Shown: positions 29,625 to 39,605, counted from the first letter of the stretch. The stretch: 64,000 nt of DNA from Melieria omissa (GCA_963971225.1 OZ020267.1:90075648-90139647), one strand, 5' to 3'. Translations and numbers: made by a program. Notes: generated from the sequence alone by a model not told the origin.

Positions 29625-30750
29625 TGTCGTCCAAGTACACCAGCACTTCATTGGCGGCCATTTTCGATACGATTTTGTTCATTACGGATTGAAATACTGC
29701 GGGCGCGTTAACAAGGCCAAAAGCCATCCAATTATACTCGAAATGGCCCTCAGTAGTTACGAACGCGGTATATTTTTTGAATTTTCATCGATTTCAATCT
29801 GATGATAGTGCATTCGTAAGTCTAGCGCTGTAAAATATTTATTCCCGGATAATTGTGCAAATTGTTCGTCCATGTTAGGCATAGGATACGGCTGCCTAAC
29901 CGTAATCTTATTCAAACACTTAGTCAACACAGAGTCAATGTGCACACTTTTGTTTATCGACCAAGACCACCGGTGATGCGTAGGGTGACTGACTCGGTCG
30001 AATAATCCCGTTGGTGAGTAGCTCGGAAATAATTGCCGAAACAATCGGTCTTTTCGCGAATGGTATGCGATATGGTTTGAGGCAAATTGGCACTTCCGTG
30101 CTTAATTCAATGTTCATTTTAGAGATTGCGCATTTACCTATTTCTGTGAGGTCATTTGCGAACACTTCACCGTACTCTGTTATGAGATTATCGAGCTGTG
30201 ATCGTTGCGATGCATCTAGATCCGCGGTAGTGGTGATGTTTCGAATTCGTTCTATGCGGCAATGATCCCCTTCGATCACCACACGATTACCCGTTTTACA
30301 CAGCACGTCATTTCCGAGTAGCACATTTTCACAGATTAATTGATCGTCGACGATTGACAAATCCGTCTTTATTTTGTTGTTGTCTATTGTTATGTAAGCG
30401 TGTACTTTCGCGACACACAAGTATTCGCCACCTGCAAATCCACGTAAAATCGAATTGTGTTTTTCCGGCTGCCCTACCTTCTCAGCGAAACTCTTCTTTA
30501 TGAGTGTGCACGAGCTACCGGGGTCAACGAATGCGTTTGTTTTGTAACCGTTAACTTCGATTTCTTTAATAATGTTCCCGGAAGAAGTTGGCTTATTCGA
30601 GATTACGTTCACATTGACAGTGCATTGTTCCGTTTTGTGTGTCGTACACTGACACTTGTTGCATCGCGGTTTCTTCTGCGGCTCTGGACAGTTAACCGAA
30701 AAATGTCCAGGCTTAGAGCAATTAAAACATTTCAGATTTTCTCGTGGCAC
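29625..30750 (-). pseudogene. Zinc knuckle, protease and RT N-terminal half of element C
   Basis: 30750-29935 encodes CFNCSKPGHFSVNCPEPQKK and CNKCQCTTHKTEQC (knuckles), then the protease GYKTNAFVDPGSSCTLIKKS, where the active-site triad reads DPG instead of D-T/S-G. RT starts LKPYRIPFAKRPIVSAIISE and SQSPYASPVVLVDKQK. A frameshift near 29940 moves the reading to ITVRQPYPMPNMDEQFAQLS, KYFTALDLRMHYHQIEI (first Asp) and, after another shift, MAFGLVNAPAVFQSVMNKI and VLVYLDDII. Element D is inserted inside these YLDD codons at 29620. Confidence 0.88.
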
Positions 30751-30759
30751 AGGTTTTTG

Positions 30760-31152
30760 TTATGCGCGGGTTTCACCGTTTGCTGTGGTTTCGATTGACG
30801 TTACGTGGTTTTGAATTGGCGCTTTCGGTTTATTTAGTACTGGTCTAATATCGTTGTACGCACTATAACTCAGGATATCGCGCAGTAAATCCTGGCATCG
30901 GTCGTATTCGTTTGATATTTTCCGTTTTAAATCAAAATCGTTTATACCGTTCACAATATGGCGTATAATACTCGATTCGGTTAGTCCACCCTTCGCACCC
31001 AACGCTTGCATTCGATACACATACTCAACCGGCGATTCGTTTGGTTGTCGTTCAGACCGCGCTAACTTTAAATGTATGTCGGCTTCGTTCTCAAAACACG
31101 GAAAGTCGGCTAAGAACTGATTCACAAATTGCTGCCACGTTAAAAACACCGT
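30760..31152 (-). pseudogene. Gag C-terminal part of element C
   Basis: 130 codons on the minus strand: VFLTWQQFVNQFLADFPCFE then ESPVEYVYRMQALGAKGGL and ESSIIRHIVNGINDFDLKRK. This is the downstream half of a gypsy capsid. Removing the CR1-like insertion (31158-32469 with its ATCTT duplication) joins it in frame to LWIDSQD upstream, giving a continuous Gag. Confidence 0.88.
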
Positions 31153-31157
31153 ATCTT

Positions 31158-32469
31158 TATTTATTTACTTATTTATATAAGTCTATGAACAGATTGTTCT
31201 TACAGACATTACAAACTAAACTTAAAACTAGAGGACATGTTTTAGATCATTTTTAAAAACATCTTTTGAGAGAAACAAGTCTAACTTGAATTTAGATGAT
31301 ACAGTGTTATACACGTTTAAAGCTCTGTATAAAGGGGAGTTTAAAGCATAATTAGCTCGGCAAGTGCTTAAGTAGAATGTGCCTGCCTGTCGTAGCGCTC
31401 TTGAAGGAACATTGAAGTTAATTAACTGCAGCAAAGACGGGCAGTCAACTCTTCCCACCACGATGTCAGAAACGAACATCAGTGCCAAGGTTGCTCTTCT
31501 GTTTTCCAGAGACTTTTGGTCAATTAGCTTGCAACGTGCCTCATAGGATGGTAAAGAATCTGTGAACCTGAGAGACTTCAGAGCGAAGCGAACAAACGAC
31601 TTTTGGATTCGTTCAATTCGTGAGACATGAGATGCATAAAATGGATTCCATATGAAAGAACCATATTCTAGCCTAGAACGAACCAGACTTGTATAAAGCG
31701 ACTTAAGCGTGTATGGATCAGAGAATTCCGCACCATTACGGCGAATGAACGCTAGCAAGGAGTAGGCTTTAGGTATGATGTAATTCAAGTGGGGTACAAA
31801 GCTGAATTTAGAATCAAAAATTACCCCAAGGTCTTTAACTTCCATGATTCGACCAAGCGGGGAGTTTGCCAGGGAATACGAAGTGTTTATAGGATTGGTT
31901 GACTTCGAGAAAGTGGCAAAGTGACACTTTGAAACATTAAGTTGGAGTTGGTTTTTAACACACCAACGAACGATTGAGTTTATATCCGACTGTAAATTAG
32001 AAACGTCCGAAAAATCCTTAACTTTAGTGTAAAGCTTTAAGTCATCGGCAAACAAAAGGCACTGAGAATTTCTGACGTCGTATGAAATATCATTGATAAA
32101 AAGAATGAACAACAGTGGACCAAGGATACTGCCTTGTGGTACACCAGAAGTTGCTACAAATGGTCGAGAGTTGACATTTTCAATACTAACAAAACTTTCT
32201 CTATTTTTAAGATAGGATATAAACCATGATAGCATACTAGAGTGAAACCCCAAATTTGATAATTTTTTGATCAAAACCGCGTGCGACACCTTATCAAACG
32301 CTTTCGAAAAGTCGGTGTAAATCGCATCAACTTGATATCCTTCCTGAAAGGCAGATATGCAATACTCGGAAAACAGTGTAAGGTTTGTTATAGTTGAACG
32401 ACCCGCGACAAACCCGTGCTGAGATGGCGAGATTAAGTGTTTTACTGCAAAAGATATTTTGGAGTTGAC
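31158..32469 (-). mobile_element. 5'-truncated CR1/Jockey-like element in C gag
   Basis: 1312 bp on the minus strand, bounded by ATCTT (31153-31157 and 32470-32474), with a (TAAA)n-type tail at 31158-31185. It begins inside RT (ISPSQHGFVAGRSTITNLTL) and carries DFSKAFDKVSHAVL (first Asp), SGVPQGSILGPLLFILFIND and LLFADDLKLY (FADD). The C-terminal part SPLYRALNVYNTVSSKF follows. The coding frame is uninterrupted to its natural stop at 31228. The family is that of the element at 47080-51130 but a different subfamily. Confidence 0.9.
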
Positions 32470-33045
32470 ATCTTGCGAATCAATCCACAGTTTGGCTGCG
32501 CCACTCATTTTTTGTTGTATAGCGAACATAATGGCGCCCTCGTTCCAACCGTATGCATTTTTCAGCAATTCTACCCGTTTGATGAATTGCCGCGGGTTCA
32601 GAGATTTATCCGACGATGGATCAAATGCTGGTAATAGCTCGATTATATCGCGAATATTGCTATTGCACGATGACAGATTATTCGGAAAAATGGTCGGCAT
32701 TGAATTAACAACATACGGAGCACTCGCGTGATTATTGACGTTCGGCAGAAACATGTTGGCACCCGGAATCGGAGCACTCATATAATTTTGAAACTGAAGC
32801 GCAACTGGTTGCGCTTGCGTATTGATGTGTGGAAATTGCGTATATTGACTCGGTCTTGTATTTGGTGCACTGTATTGAGTCGGAAATGTCGGTTGCACCG
32901 GTAACCGTTGCGCGGCGACGGGAGCTTGCATCGCTGCCGTAGTGTACACCGTCGGTACTGTCGACGATGTTAATAAAGGTTCGAAATGTGGTTGCGAATT
33001 TTGGTTCAGCTGCGCGCGTAGTTCTAAAATTGTCTTCTCCAACAT
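31228..33045 (-). CDS. In-frame Gag-RT chimera created by insertion
   Basis: A 606-codon open frame from ATG 33045 (MLEKTILELRAQLNQNSQPH). Residues 1 to about 190 are element C Gag: a coiled-coil start, a Gln/Pro/Thr-rich middle and NPRQFIKRVELLKNAYGWNE to LWIDSQD. From the junction at 32469/32470 the frame runs without a stop into the truncated CR1-like RT and its own C-terminus. It is an accident of insertion phase as far as the sequence shows. If transcribed from the C LTR it would produce a fusion protein with Gag and an FADD RT palm lacking its N-terminal fingers. Confidence 0.85.
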   Translation of the reverse strand: MLEKTILELRAQLNQNSQPHFEPLLTSSTVPTVYTTAAMQAPVAAQRLPVQPTFPTQYSAPNTRPSQYTQFPHINTQAQPVALQFQNYMSAPIPGANMFLPNVNNHASAPYVVNSMPTIFPNNLSSCNSNIRDIIELLPAFDPSSDKSLNPRQFIKRVELLKNAYGWNEGAIMFAIQQKMSGAAKLWIDSQDVNSKISFAVKHLISPSQHGFVAGRSTITNLTLFSEYCISAFQEGYQVDAIYTDFSKAFDKVSHAVLIKKLSNLGFHSSMLSWFISYLKNRESFVSIENVNSRPFVATSGVPQGSILGPLLFILFINDISYDVRNSQCLLFADDLKLYTKVKDFSDVSNLQSDINSIVRWCVKNQLQLNVSKCHFATFSKSTNPINTSYSLANSPLGRIMEVKDLGVIFDSKFSFVPHLNYIIPKAYSLLAFIRRNGAEFSDPYTLKSLYTSLVRSRLEYGSFIWNPFYASHVSRIERIQKSFVRFALKSLRFTDSLPSYEARCKLIDQKSLENRRATLALMFVSDIVVGRVDCPSLLQLINFNVPSRALRQAGTFYLSTCRANYALNSPLYRALNVYNTVSSKFKLDLFLSKDVFKNDLKHVL

Positions 33046-33628
33046 GGAGATACGTTGAGTCACTGTTGATTGACGCTTACGCGTATGCGCACTTAACGAC
33101 ACACGACACGCAACCGATATGCTACAGCGACAACGCGACAATTTGAAAAGTACAGCAACCGACTCGAAAATGTTCGACAGCGTGGCCTAACTGTAAATCT
33201 TAACGGCGATTCAAGTAGGCTTTGCCGATTCTAAGGACAATGCGTATGTCCACGGGAGTCTCACTCACTTACAAGGCAAAGCGTATGCCTATGGGAGTCT
33301 CACACAATGTGTACGCGAATCGTTCACGTTTATATCGTACGTAGTTTAATCATCGGAACCGAATTGAAGTTTCACATACAACTGCTCGTGTGTATGCAAA
33401 CCTCCACAATTCCTTTCGCACTTCCAAGAATTCACTTTTCACACTCTCCTGCACCTGCTGTATTAGCGACGGTGGTGCCACTGGAGGCTGCTGCGTCCAT
33501 CGTGAATTACAAGATCACACTATATATCGCGTTTTAATCGTTTTTTTTCACATTGCGGGGTCAGGCTATTCGTTTAGTTCTTTACCGAAGAATTCGCGTA
33601 ACAATTCCCCGGCATCTCACTTCTGAAT

Positions 33629-33748
33629 TGTCACAAATTGAATTTGTGTTTTTTAAAAATCAATCTGTTCGCGCCGCGCGCCGGTAGGCAACTGCGACGT
33701 CATGGTTGTTGATCGCTCGGGTCAGGGTTGCGTTGTGTTGGCGTGACA
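33629..33748 (-). repeat. 5' LTR of element C
   Basis: 120 bp, identical to 21419-21538 except one base (GCGTTGTG against GCGGTGTG). Just inside it the element-strand sequence TTCAGAAGTGAGATGCC resembles the tRNA-Leu primer-binding site of element D (12 of 14 bases in CAGAAGTG(A/G)GAT), so a tRNA-Leu-type primer is likely. Confidence 0.93.
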
Positions 33749-33752
33749 TTAG

Positions 33753-34591
33753 TAACAAAAGGAACTGGGTAGGGATATCAGAAACGTATCTGATGAACCA
33801 GTACATGATAACCTGGTACACTGATGGATCCCTTACGGATGAAGGTACCGGGATTAGTGTATATGGACCGAGGATTAGATACTCGGAAGCCACGGGTAAG
33901 CACACAAAAATATTTCAAGCGGAAATATACGCTATTGAAAGGTGTGCTTACTTCAACTTGGCGAGGAACTACCGGAATCGGTATACAGGTATCCTCGAAA
34001 CTGGTGATGGAATGCCTTGAAAAGCTTAATGAGCTTGGCCTGCACAATCAGGTATGGATCCTCTGGGTTCCGGGCCACGCAGGTATAGTAGGAAACGAGG
34101 CCGCCGACGAACTGGCAAGAAGGGGCGCCTCAACCCCATTCGTCGGCCCAGAACCTTTTTGTGGACTGGGAAAGGGAGCTCTATCAATCCTAACCAGGAA
34201 AGACGAGATAATCAGCAGGAATAAATACTGGGACAATCAACCAGATCTGGAACATTTCAAAGCGATTATCGGATCATATAGTAGGAAAAGATTCGAGGAT
34301 TGTATAAGTTTATCAAAGAATAACCTGAGAATCATTACCGGTATCAGGACAGGGCATTGTAGGCTGAACTATCACCTAAATAAACTAGGAATCCGTGCAA
34401 ACGGACATTGCAGGTTCTGTTCGCAGGAAAATGAAACTGCAATGCACATACTAGGAGAATGCCCTGTACTTATGCATGATCGGAAGAAGCACCTAGGGGA
34501 ATACCTCGTCAGAGGTGCGATCTGGAACTCCAGGGGTATAGGAGATATACTAAAGTTCCTCTCGGCAGTTGGGCTCACAGATGAACTGTGA
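33753..34591 (+). pseudogene. ORF2 of element B, third part: RNase H and C-terminus
   Basis: Resumes ORF2 after element C: NWVGISETYLMNQYMITWYT then TDGSLTDEGTGISVYG (first Asp) and IFQAEIYAIERCAYFNLARN (Glu). A 60-65 bp deletion near 33990 removes the SDSQAA strand and shifts the frame. It then reads LWVPGHAGIVGNEAADELAR and the C-terminal Cys/His motif HCRFCSQENETAMHILGECP. Ends VGLTDEL-stop. The 3' UTR and (AAT)n tail run to 34670. Confidence 0.92.
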
Positions 34592-34681
34592 GTCCATGAA
34601 GGGGGCACAATAGATCTTTAGGTCGCGGTGCACCATCCCCACTAATAATAATAATAATAGTAATAATAATACATGTATTGG

Positions 34682-35318
34682 TGTTTGCTCTTCCATAAGA
34701 AGATTTTGGGTACCCCTGACCTATAGTGTTCTTGCAGGGTCGCTCCAAAGCAAAAACCTTTATAATCGTACCTTCGACTTCGTGACCAAAAGCATTTTTG
34801 CATTCAAATTGCAAACAGATGCTTTTATCGTAATTAAAATTTAAATTTAAAAGCAAAACCACAAAAATATCAAGTGTTTTATATTTTATTGTAAAGGAAA
34901 TTTTACAAGCTTTGATAATATAACAAATTGATAATGACTTAATGATGGCGTTTTTCTAGAAAAATTCAGTTTTTTTTTCGGAATTTTATATAAAAAATAT
35001 TGTTTCGCTTTTAACTTTATATTAGTAGGTACATATTACATCTAATATCTAATGTTGCATACCAATAGAAAGGTATGACAAAGACCTTTCGTTTGATACC
35101 CATCGAAAATCGAATTGATTGAGTTATTTGATAGCAACTTCGCCTTTTAATCCCGAGCCAATCCTTTTGTGATCATTTCCCAGGCAAAATTTTTGGTTCG
35201 TTAGATTCAAGAACCAAACCTCTATGTAAGAACATACTTATTTTTTTCACGAAGGAACATTATACTGCATTTATGCCAAATATATATAAATATATTTTTT
35301 GGACACGCACTACAATCT
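34682..35318. other. Right flank of element B, with a dispersed repeat
   Basis: AT-rich, no gene seen. The part from about 35095 to 35285 belongs to a repeat whose second copy lies inverted at about 45890-46045: both contain CCCGAGCCA.(T/G)CCTTTTGTGATCA-like sequence, TTCCCAGGCAA.ATTTTT and a following GTTAGAT. The family is not identified. Confidence 0.5.
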
Positions 35319-35754
35319 ATATTACCACTAAGCAAATAAACACATAGAGGTGTCAACTGGCACAAATTTGCGTACCAGCGCTGTAGGTCCCATACGCACT
35401 TCGGCTATTCGAACATATTCGCGATGACTTCGGCAAACTTCTCAATTCGAAGTCAGCTTTCATAATTTGCTTTATGTTGATGTGGTCAGTCGCACATCAA
35501 CTGTGCGCTGTGATGATGTTGCTGTTGCTGTTATGCGCCTTGCTTTCAGCGCAGCAGGTCCCATACGCACTTCGGCTAGTCGAAAATATTCGCAAAATTG
35601 TGTGCGTTGCCTTCACACGCAATAAAATAATCAACCACCAAAAATGCCAACAAAAGCAACAACACAATTTCACTTGTTCGCGCTTATTTTTGTGTGTATA
35701 CCTTTTTTTCGTTGACGATCGCTTTCGCTTCAACAAATTTGCTGATGATGAAAC

Positions 35755-36135
35755 TTCGACTGATGGACATATTTCTTGGTCGATTATTTGCAGGTTATAT
35801 GAATTGGATAAAAACAATTCAACCCGCCTTTGTCCCAAATTGACAACAAAGCATATTCATCCTAATTCATTTGAAAAAATGAAGGTTAAATACGCAACTC
35901 ATATTTAGCAATACTGTATCCGCAGCCATAAAATCTTTCGTTGAAAATGGCTGTTATAATGATTGCAAAGAAAAAGCTTCGTCCACAGCTATATTTATTG
36001 AAAAAACAAACAGACTTTTTGATTGTTTGAATAGCCATGTTCTTTTTGATAAAAATCCTTTCCGATCAGCTCTTCGTGAGAATAACAATATCCAAAATTA
36101 TTTGAAGGAAATGAAAAACTATGTCAAAAGTTGTC
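35755..36135 (+). pseudogene. P-type transposase, central part
   Basis: The plus-strand frame reads HISWSIICRLYELDKNNSTR, then LCPKLTTKHIHPNSFEKMKV and KYATHI. After a frameshift at about 35905 it continues FSNTVSAAIKSFVENGCYND, FIEKTNRLFDCLNSHVLFD and NNNIQNYLKEMKNYVKSCQ. The W..I..LYE.D......LCPKLT..HI.P..F.KM.V pattern is that of the P-element transposase catalytic/GTP-binding region. The frame upstream of about 35755 (from 35474) shows no THAP zinc finger, so the DNA-binding N-terminus is missing or unrecognisable. Confidence 0.8.
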
Positions 36136-36190
36136 AGTATTCTAAAACTGTATACTGTTGAAATGGTATAGTTTTATCAATTACTTCCGT

Positions 36191-36649
36191 TTTGTCTCTT
36201 TCACAAGATATCTGGGCGGAAAAATCCAATTTTCTTTTATTATCAAGACTTAATCAAGACCCGCTTGAAAATCTTTTTTATTTGGTAAGAAAAAGCGGAG
36301 TTACAAACAATAATCCTTCACTTTTTGAGTTTGACCATATTCTTGCGATAATGATCTTAATGAAAATAATAGCATTAAGGCAGGAACCTTCAATTGTGAA
36401 CCAACTGACGAAGGTTCATTTATAATAATTGACAATAATACCAGTTTGTTTGAACATATGAGTGATGGTTCCCTTCGTTATTCCTCTGGTTTCATATTGA
36501 TGCAAACTATTGAAAAATTTGACTGTCATAACTGCAAAAAGTTAATAAAAGATGAGCTTTATGATTTACAAAGAAACGAAATGTTTATATTTTTCAAAAA
36601 TGTCAACTATTTTAACAGTAGTTTAAAACTAAAAGCTCCAATCGACTAA
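36191..36649 (+). pseudogene. P-type transposase, C-terminal part
   Basis: SQDIWAEKSNFLLLSRLNQD and DPLENLFYLVRKSGVTNNNP followed by SLFEFDHI is the conserved LNQD.LEN.F..(I/V)R..G..N.NP....F motif of P/THAP9 transposases. The remainder (FEHMSDGSLRYSSGFILMQT) continues in another frame to a stop at 36647-36649. The protein is broken by at least two frameshifts. Confidence 0.85.
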
Positions 36650-36835
36650 TTTTTTTTGTTTCAAAAATCGTTTACAACACATTTCATACGTTTTTTAAGG
36701 AAAACCCTCATTCCTCCAATATAAAAAAGCTTTTGTACAATCTGTGTGTTGCAAACGTAGCAAAGTAGATGAATACAAAATGTGATTTTCAGAACCGTCT
36801 ACTTGTTGGGAACATGAGAAATTTATATTAGACTA

Positions 36836-37705
36836 GCTGACCCGCGAACTTCGTCCCGCACGTAGGAAAATATTAATGTATGCTTATTGAAAGAAATGAC
36901 GAATAGACGTTTGCTTCTTGCGTTCACAAAGTTACTTTTGAACCGCTTTTTCGTAGATTACGCTTGTATACCAACATATTCAGTGCTGCTGTCCTAAGCC
37001 CATGCTACTGTTGTCCTAAGCTCCATGTAAAAATTTGGGCGTTCACTATATTGAAGTGTTCACTACATAGGGTGTTCACTATACCCAGACACGTTTATAT
37101 ATAGATTTCAGTTATATAGGTGATGCCACGCCCCCTTGTTCAATACCCGCACCATCCCCTCTGTCGAAAGATTTGAATAAATGGTGGGTTCGTGCTTAAT
37201 TTCATTGCTGTGCGACTTATAGTTCAGCGAAATATTTGGGTCACAAAAAATGTGCCACGCCCCTTGTCCAACGCCCATCAAATCTTACCAGTAGAATGAC
37301 TCATCTATGGGTCGACGCTATACCATATTTCAATGCTGTGCGCCTTACAATTTCAAAGATATTCAATTATTAAGATTTAGCTTGTATGAGTGGTGCCACG
37401 CCCCCTCGTCCAATACCCGCCCCATTCCCTCTGTCGCAGGACATGACTAAATAGTAAGTTCGTAGTGAATTTAATTGATGTGTGACTTATGGTTCCAAAG
37501 TTATTATCTGAAAATATGCAAAATTCACGGTCAAAGATGGCATGGATTTTCCGAGTTTCCCAATAGATTTTCTGGAATTTTCTTTTGGCACGAACCTGAA
37601 CTGACTTAATACGAATCGAACAAAACAAACCCCATGAAAATCGGCCGTTCCGTTTGAGCGTGATGCGGTCACACACATACTGCCACTCTCTTTTATATAT
37701 ATAGA
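36836..37705. repeat. Interspersed repeat with three GCCACGCCCC-type units
   Basis: Begins AGCTGACCCGCGAACTTCGT and ends TTTTATATATATAGATTA, start and end sequences I have seen in dispersed insect repeats, without being able to name the class. Inside, an approximately 125-150 bp unit containing (G/T)GCCACGCCCC.(C/T)TTGTCCAA and (A/G)TTTCAATGCTGTGCG.CTTA occurs three times (about 37118, 37245 and 37392). No coding capacity. Confidence 0.6.
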
Positions 37706-37814
37706 TTACTTTTAATAATTTTGCTAAGATAAAATTGCACTTGGTTAAGAGAGCAAATTGCAAGTAAAACGAAAAATAAGAATAAAATAAAAATACTAAA
37801 GAACACATAAAATT

Positions 37815-38447
37815 ACTAAACTTGACTCCAAACTTTCTTTTTCAAAACATGTCGACTATATTGTCACAAAATCTTTTGCAATGATTGGCTTTATCAGAAG
37901 AAACACAGCGGAATTCAAAGATACGCAGACTTTAAAGTCACTTTACATAGCTCTGGTAAGAAGTCGCCTGGAGTACTGCTCATTAATTTGGAACCCTTAT
38001 TATGACGTCCACTCAAATAAAATCGAAAGAGTTCAAAAAATATTTACAAGAATCGCTTTGCGCAAGCTGCATTGGCCTGATGGTCTTCCATCCTACATCG
38101 GCAGACGCAAATTGCTTGGGTTGCAGTCGCTGTGCGATAGAAGAGATACTCATTAGTCTTTGCATACAATGTCACTAATGGCAGAATGAATTGTGTAGTT
38201 TTGTCGAATCTTTTTGATCGTTTTATTCCACAACGTAACTTGAGGAATAACCGTCTTTTCATTGGCGCTACTCACAAAACTAATTATGCCTATAATGAGC
38301 CAATTAATAGATGCGTACGCCTGTGCAACAAGTTTAGTAATATCATTGATTTTAATTCATCTCTCGCTAGATTTAAGCTCAACTTGTTCACTATTTTTAA
38401 TTAGTCTGTAAGAATTTGTTCTGTAGACCGAAATAAATAAATAATTG
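37815..38447 (+). mobile_element. 5'-truncated CR1/Jockey-like fragment inside the P-like element
   Basis: Encodes the RT C-terminal region: LDSKLSFSKHVDYIVTKSFA, IGFIRRNTAEFKDTQTLKSL, RLEYCSLIWNPYYDVHSNKI and, after a stop and shift at 38155, RFIPQRNLRNNRLFIGATHK and NEPINRCVRLCNKFSNIIDF. Ends with an (AAAT)n tail (38432-38447). Related by eye to 31158-32469, 47080-51130 and 62205-62880, all of which have the same tail type. Confidence 0.85.
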
Positions 38448-39149
38448 TAATTGTAAATAATATAAATTTTAAGGAAATGATAATAATAAATAGTAATATG
38501 TTGCTGTTAATATATGAATTGTATTAGGCCAGAAGGCAACGTAGCCTACATGAATGCCAACATTGCACAGCAGATATTCATGGTTTTAGTTTTTTTTTCA
38601 ATAGGAACGCACACTCTACTGTACGCCTTTGCGAATTCACATGGTTCATTTTTCATAGCAGAACCGAAAGCCATGGAAATTCAATTTGCTTTTTATCTTG
38701 TGCAGTTGCTCGTATTGTTTTCATTCACCTCAGCGCATACACAAGCAACACGCACATTTATTTTCACACGGACACACACCCTTGCATATTCGAATTTGCA
38801 AACGATACGCCGCGGCGCGCCGTTTCGTGCTCATCAGCACAGCACAGCTTGCAATCCTTGCTTGATGTCCCTTGTCGAACATCCCACAAAGAATGAAGAT
38901 GAACTTCGAAAATTGAAGTTTGGCGAAGCCAGCGACAAAACTTCGTATAGCCGAAGTACGTGTGGGACCTACTGTGCTAGATTTGCGTGACCGAAACATT
39001 TTGTACTGCGTGGTACCTCTATGTGTTTATTTGCTTAGTGATATTACTTAGGCCAGTAAAACAAATTCGTTTGCAATGTTATAACTAGAATAATTAGAAA
39101 TATGAGCACTTAACAGCCCTATTCCGGCACTACCATAACAGTTGTTACC

Positions 39150-39605
39150 CCCGTAACAATTGAATTGAATTTTATTGTTTCCGTATTCTGGAAAAATGGT
39201 GACAAGAGGAAAGTTCAAACAATTCACCACTCGAGGTGAAAGCTCTTTTACTGTCGAAACAGCTATTTTTTGTATGTTTTCTGTCAAAATTAAAAAAAAT
39301 AAACAAACAAAAAATGGAAAATGCAGAAAATCTGGCGAAGCAAGTCTTTTTTTGGAGTTTCTTCACAATGTATATATTCCTTTGGTTTTTAGAAATCCTA
39401 AGTTTAAGCGCACGACGCGTCGCGACACAGGAGCAGCTGAAGCATTTTTTTTGCAGTTCCTCAAGGCACATTTGAACACGAAATTTGAATTTTATAATTT
39501 TTTTATGCTTGTCTCCTGCTCCTACGGAGGTAACAAATTTCGAAACAATTGTCGCCTTTTGAGCTTGCTCCAGAATACCAAAAAGTGACAATTGTTACTA
39601 GGTAT
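39150..39605. mobile_element. Inverted-repeat insertion in the left arm of the TAA element
   Basis: The ends resemble an inverted pair: CCGTAACAATTGAATTG and TTTCCGTATTCTGG on the left, CCAGAATACC and GTGACAATTGTTAC on the right. Reading frames in both directions are open for about 137 codons, but the products resemble nothing I know and no start context is evident. The boundaries are approximate. Confidence 0.4.

Larger units (their letters stand above)
21419..33748 (-). mobile_element. Gypsy-type element C inserted in element B
   Basis: Lies on the minus strand with 120 bp LTRs (21419-21538 and 33629-33748), which differ at one position. The target duplication is TTAG (21415-21418 and 33749-33752). 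Joining the flanks gives GAACTTAGTAACAAA, matching GAACTTAGTAATAAA in the intact copy at 8300. Own sequence is about 5.1 kb once element D (23691-29620) and a CR1-like insertion (31158-32469) are removed. The order is Gag, zinc knuckle, protease, RT, RNase H, integrase (Ty3/gypsy order). No env frame was seen. Confidence 0.94.
10517..34670 (+). mobile_element. Full-length LOA-like element B, split by two LTR elements
   Basis: Bounded by an 11 bp target duplication ACATGTATTGG (10506-10516 and 34671-34681). The 5' end is GTGGGTGGTCTGCC and the 3' end is GGGGGCACAATAGATC plus an (AAT)n tail. Three segments belong to it: 10517-14708, 21068-21418 and 33753-34670. The gaps are filled by a BEL/Pao element (duplication AGGCC) and gypsy element C (duplication TTAG). 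Without the insertions it is about 5.46 kb and encodes ORF1, endonuclease, RT, RNase H and a terminal Cys/His motif. Several frameshifts and a 60-65 bp deletion in RNase H show it is dead. Confidence 0.9.
35326..39040 (+). mobile_element. P-superfamily DNA transposon (degenerate)
   Basis: 3715 bp. The terminal inverted repeats start CACTAAGCAAATAAACACAT, with 26 perfect base pairs and then imperfect matching for about another 60 bp (shared GTAGGTCCCA.ACG.ACTTCGG). The 7 bp target duplication is ATATTAC (35319-35325 and 39041-39047). Transposase remnants at 35755-36650 match the P family. Inserted inside are a repeat with internal GCCACGCCCC units and a CR1-like fragment. P elements usually duplicate 8 bp. 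The relatives called 1360/Hoppel make 7 bp, as I recall, which fits here. Confidence 0.85.

Noticed and set aside
21512..33141. An env gene or infectious-type errantivirus
   Set aside because: Neither C nor D has a third frame after integrase. The LTR follows almost at once.
38514..38990. A 158-codon frame with a hydrophobic start near the right end of the P-like element
   Set aside because: It has no known domain and overlaps the sub-terminal repeat of the transposon. It is most likely chance.
39172..39591. Two fully overlapping open frames of about 138 codons on opposite strands
   Set aside because: The products are Lys/Phe-rich with no domain, lie inside an inverted-repeat element and lack support for either strand. 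I treated them as chance openness.
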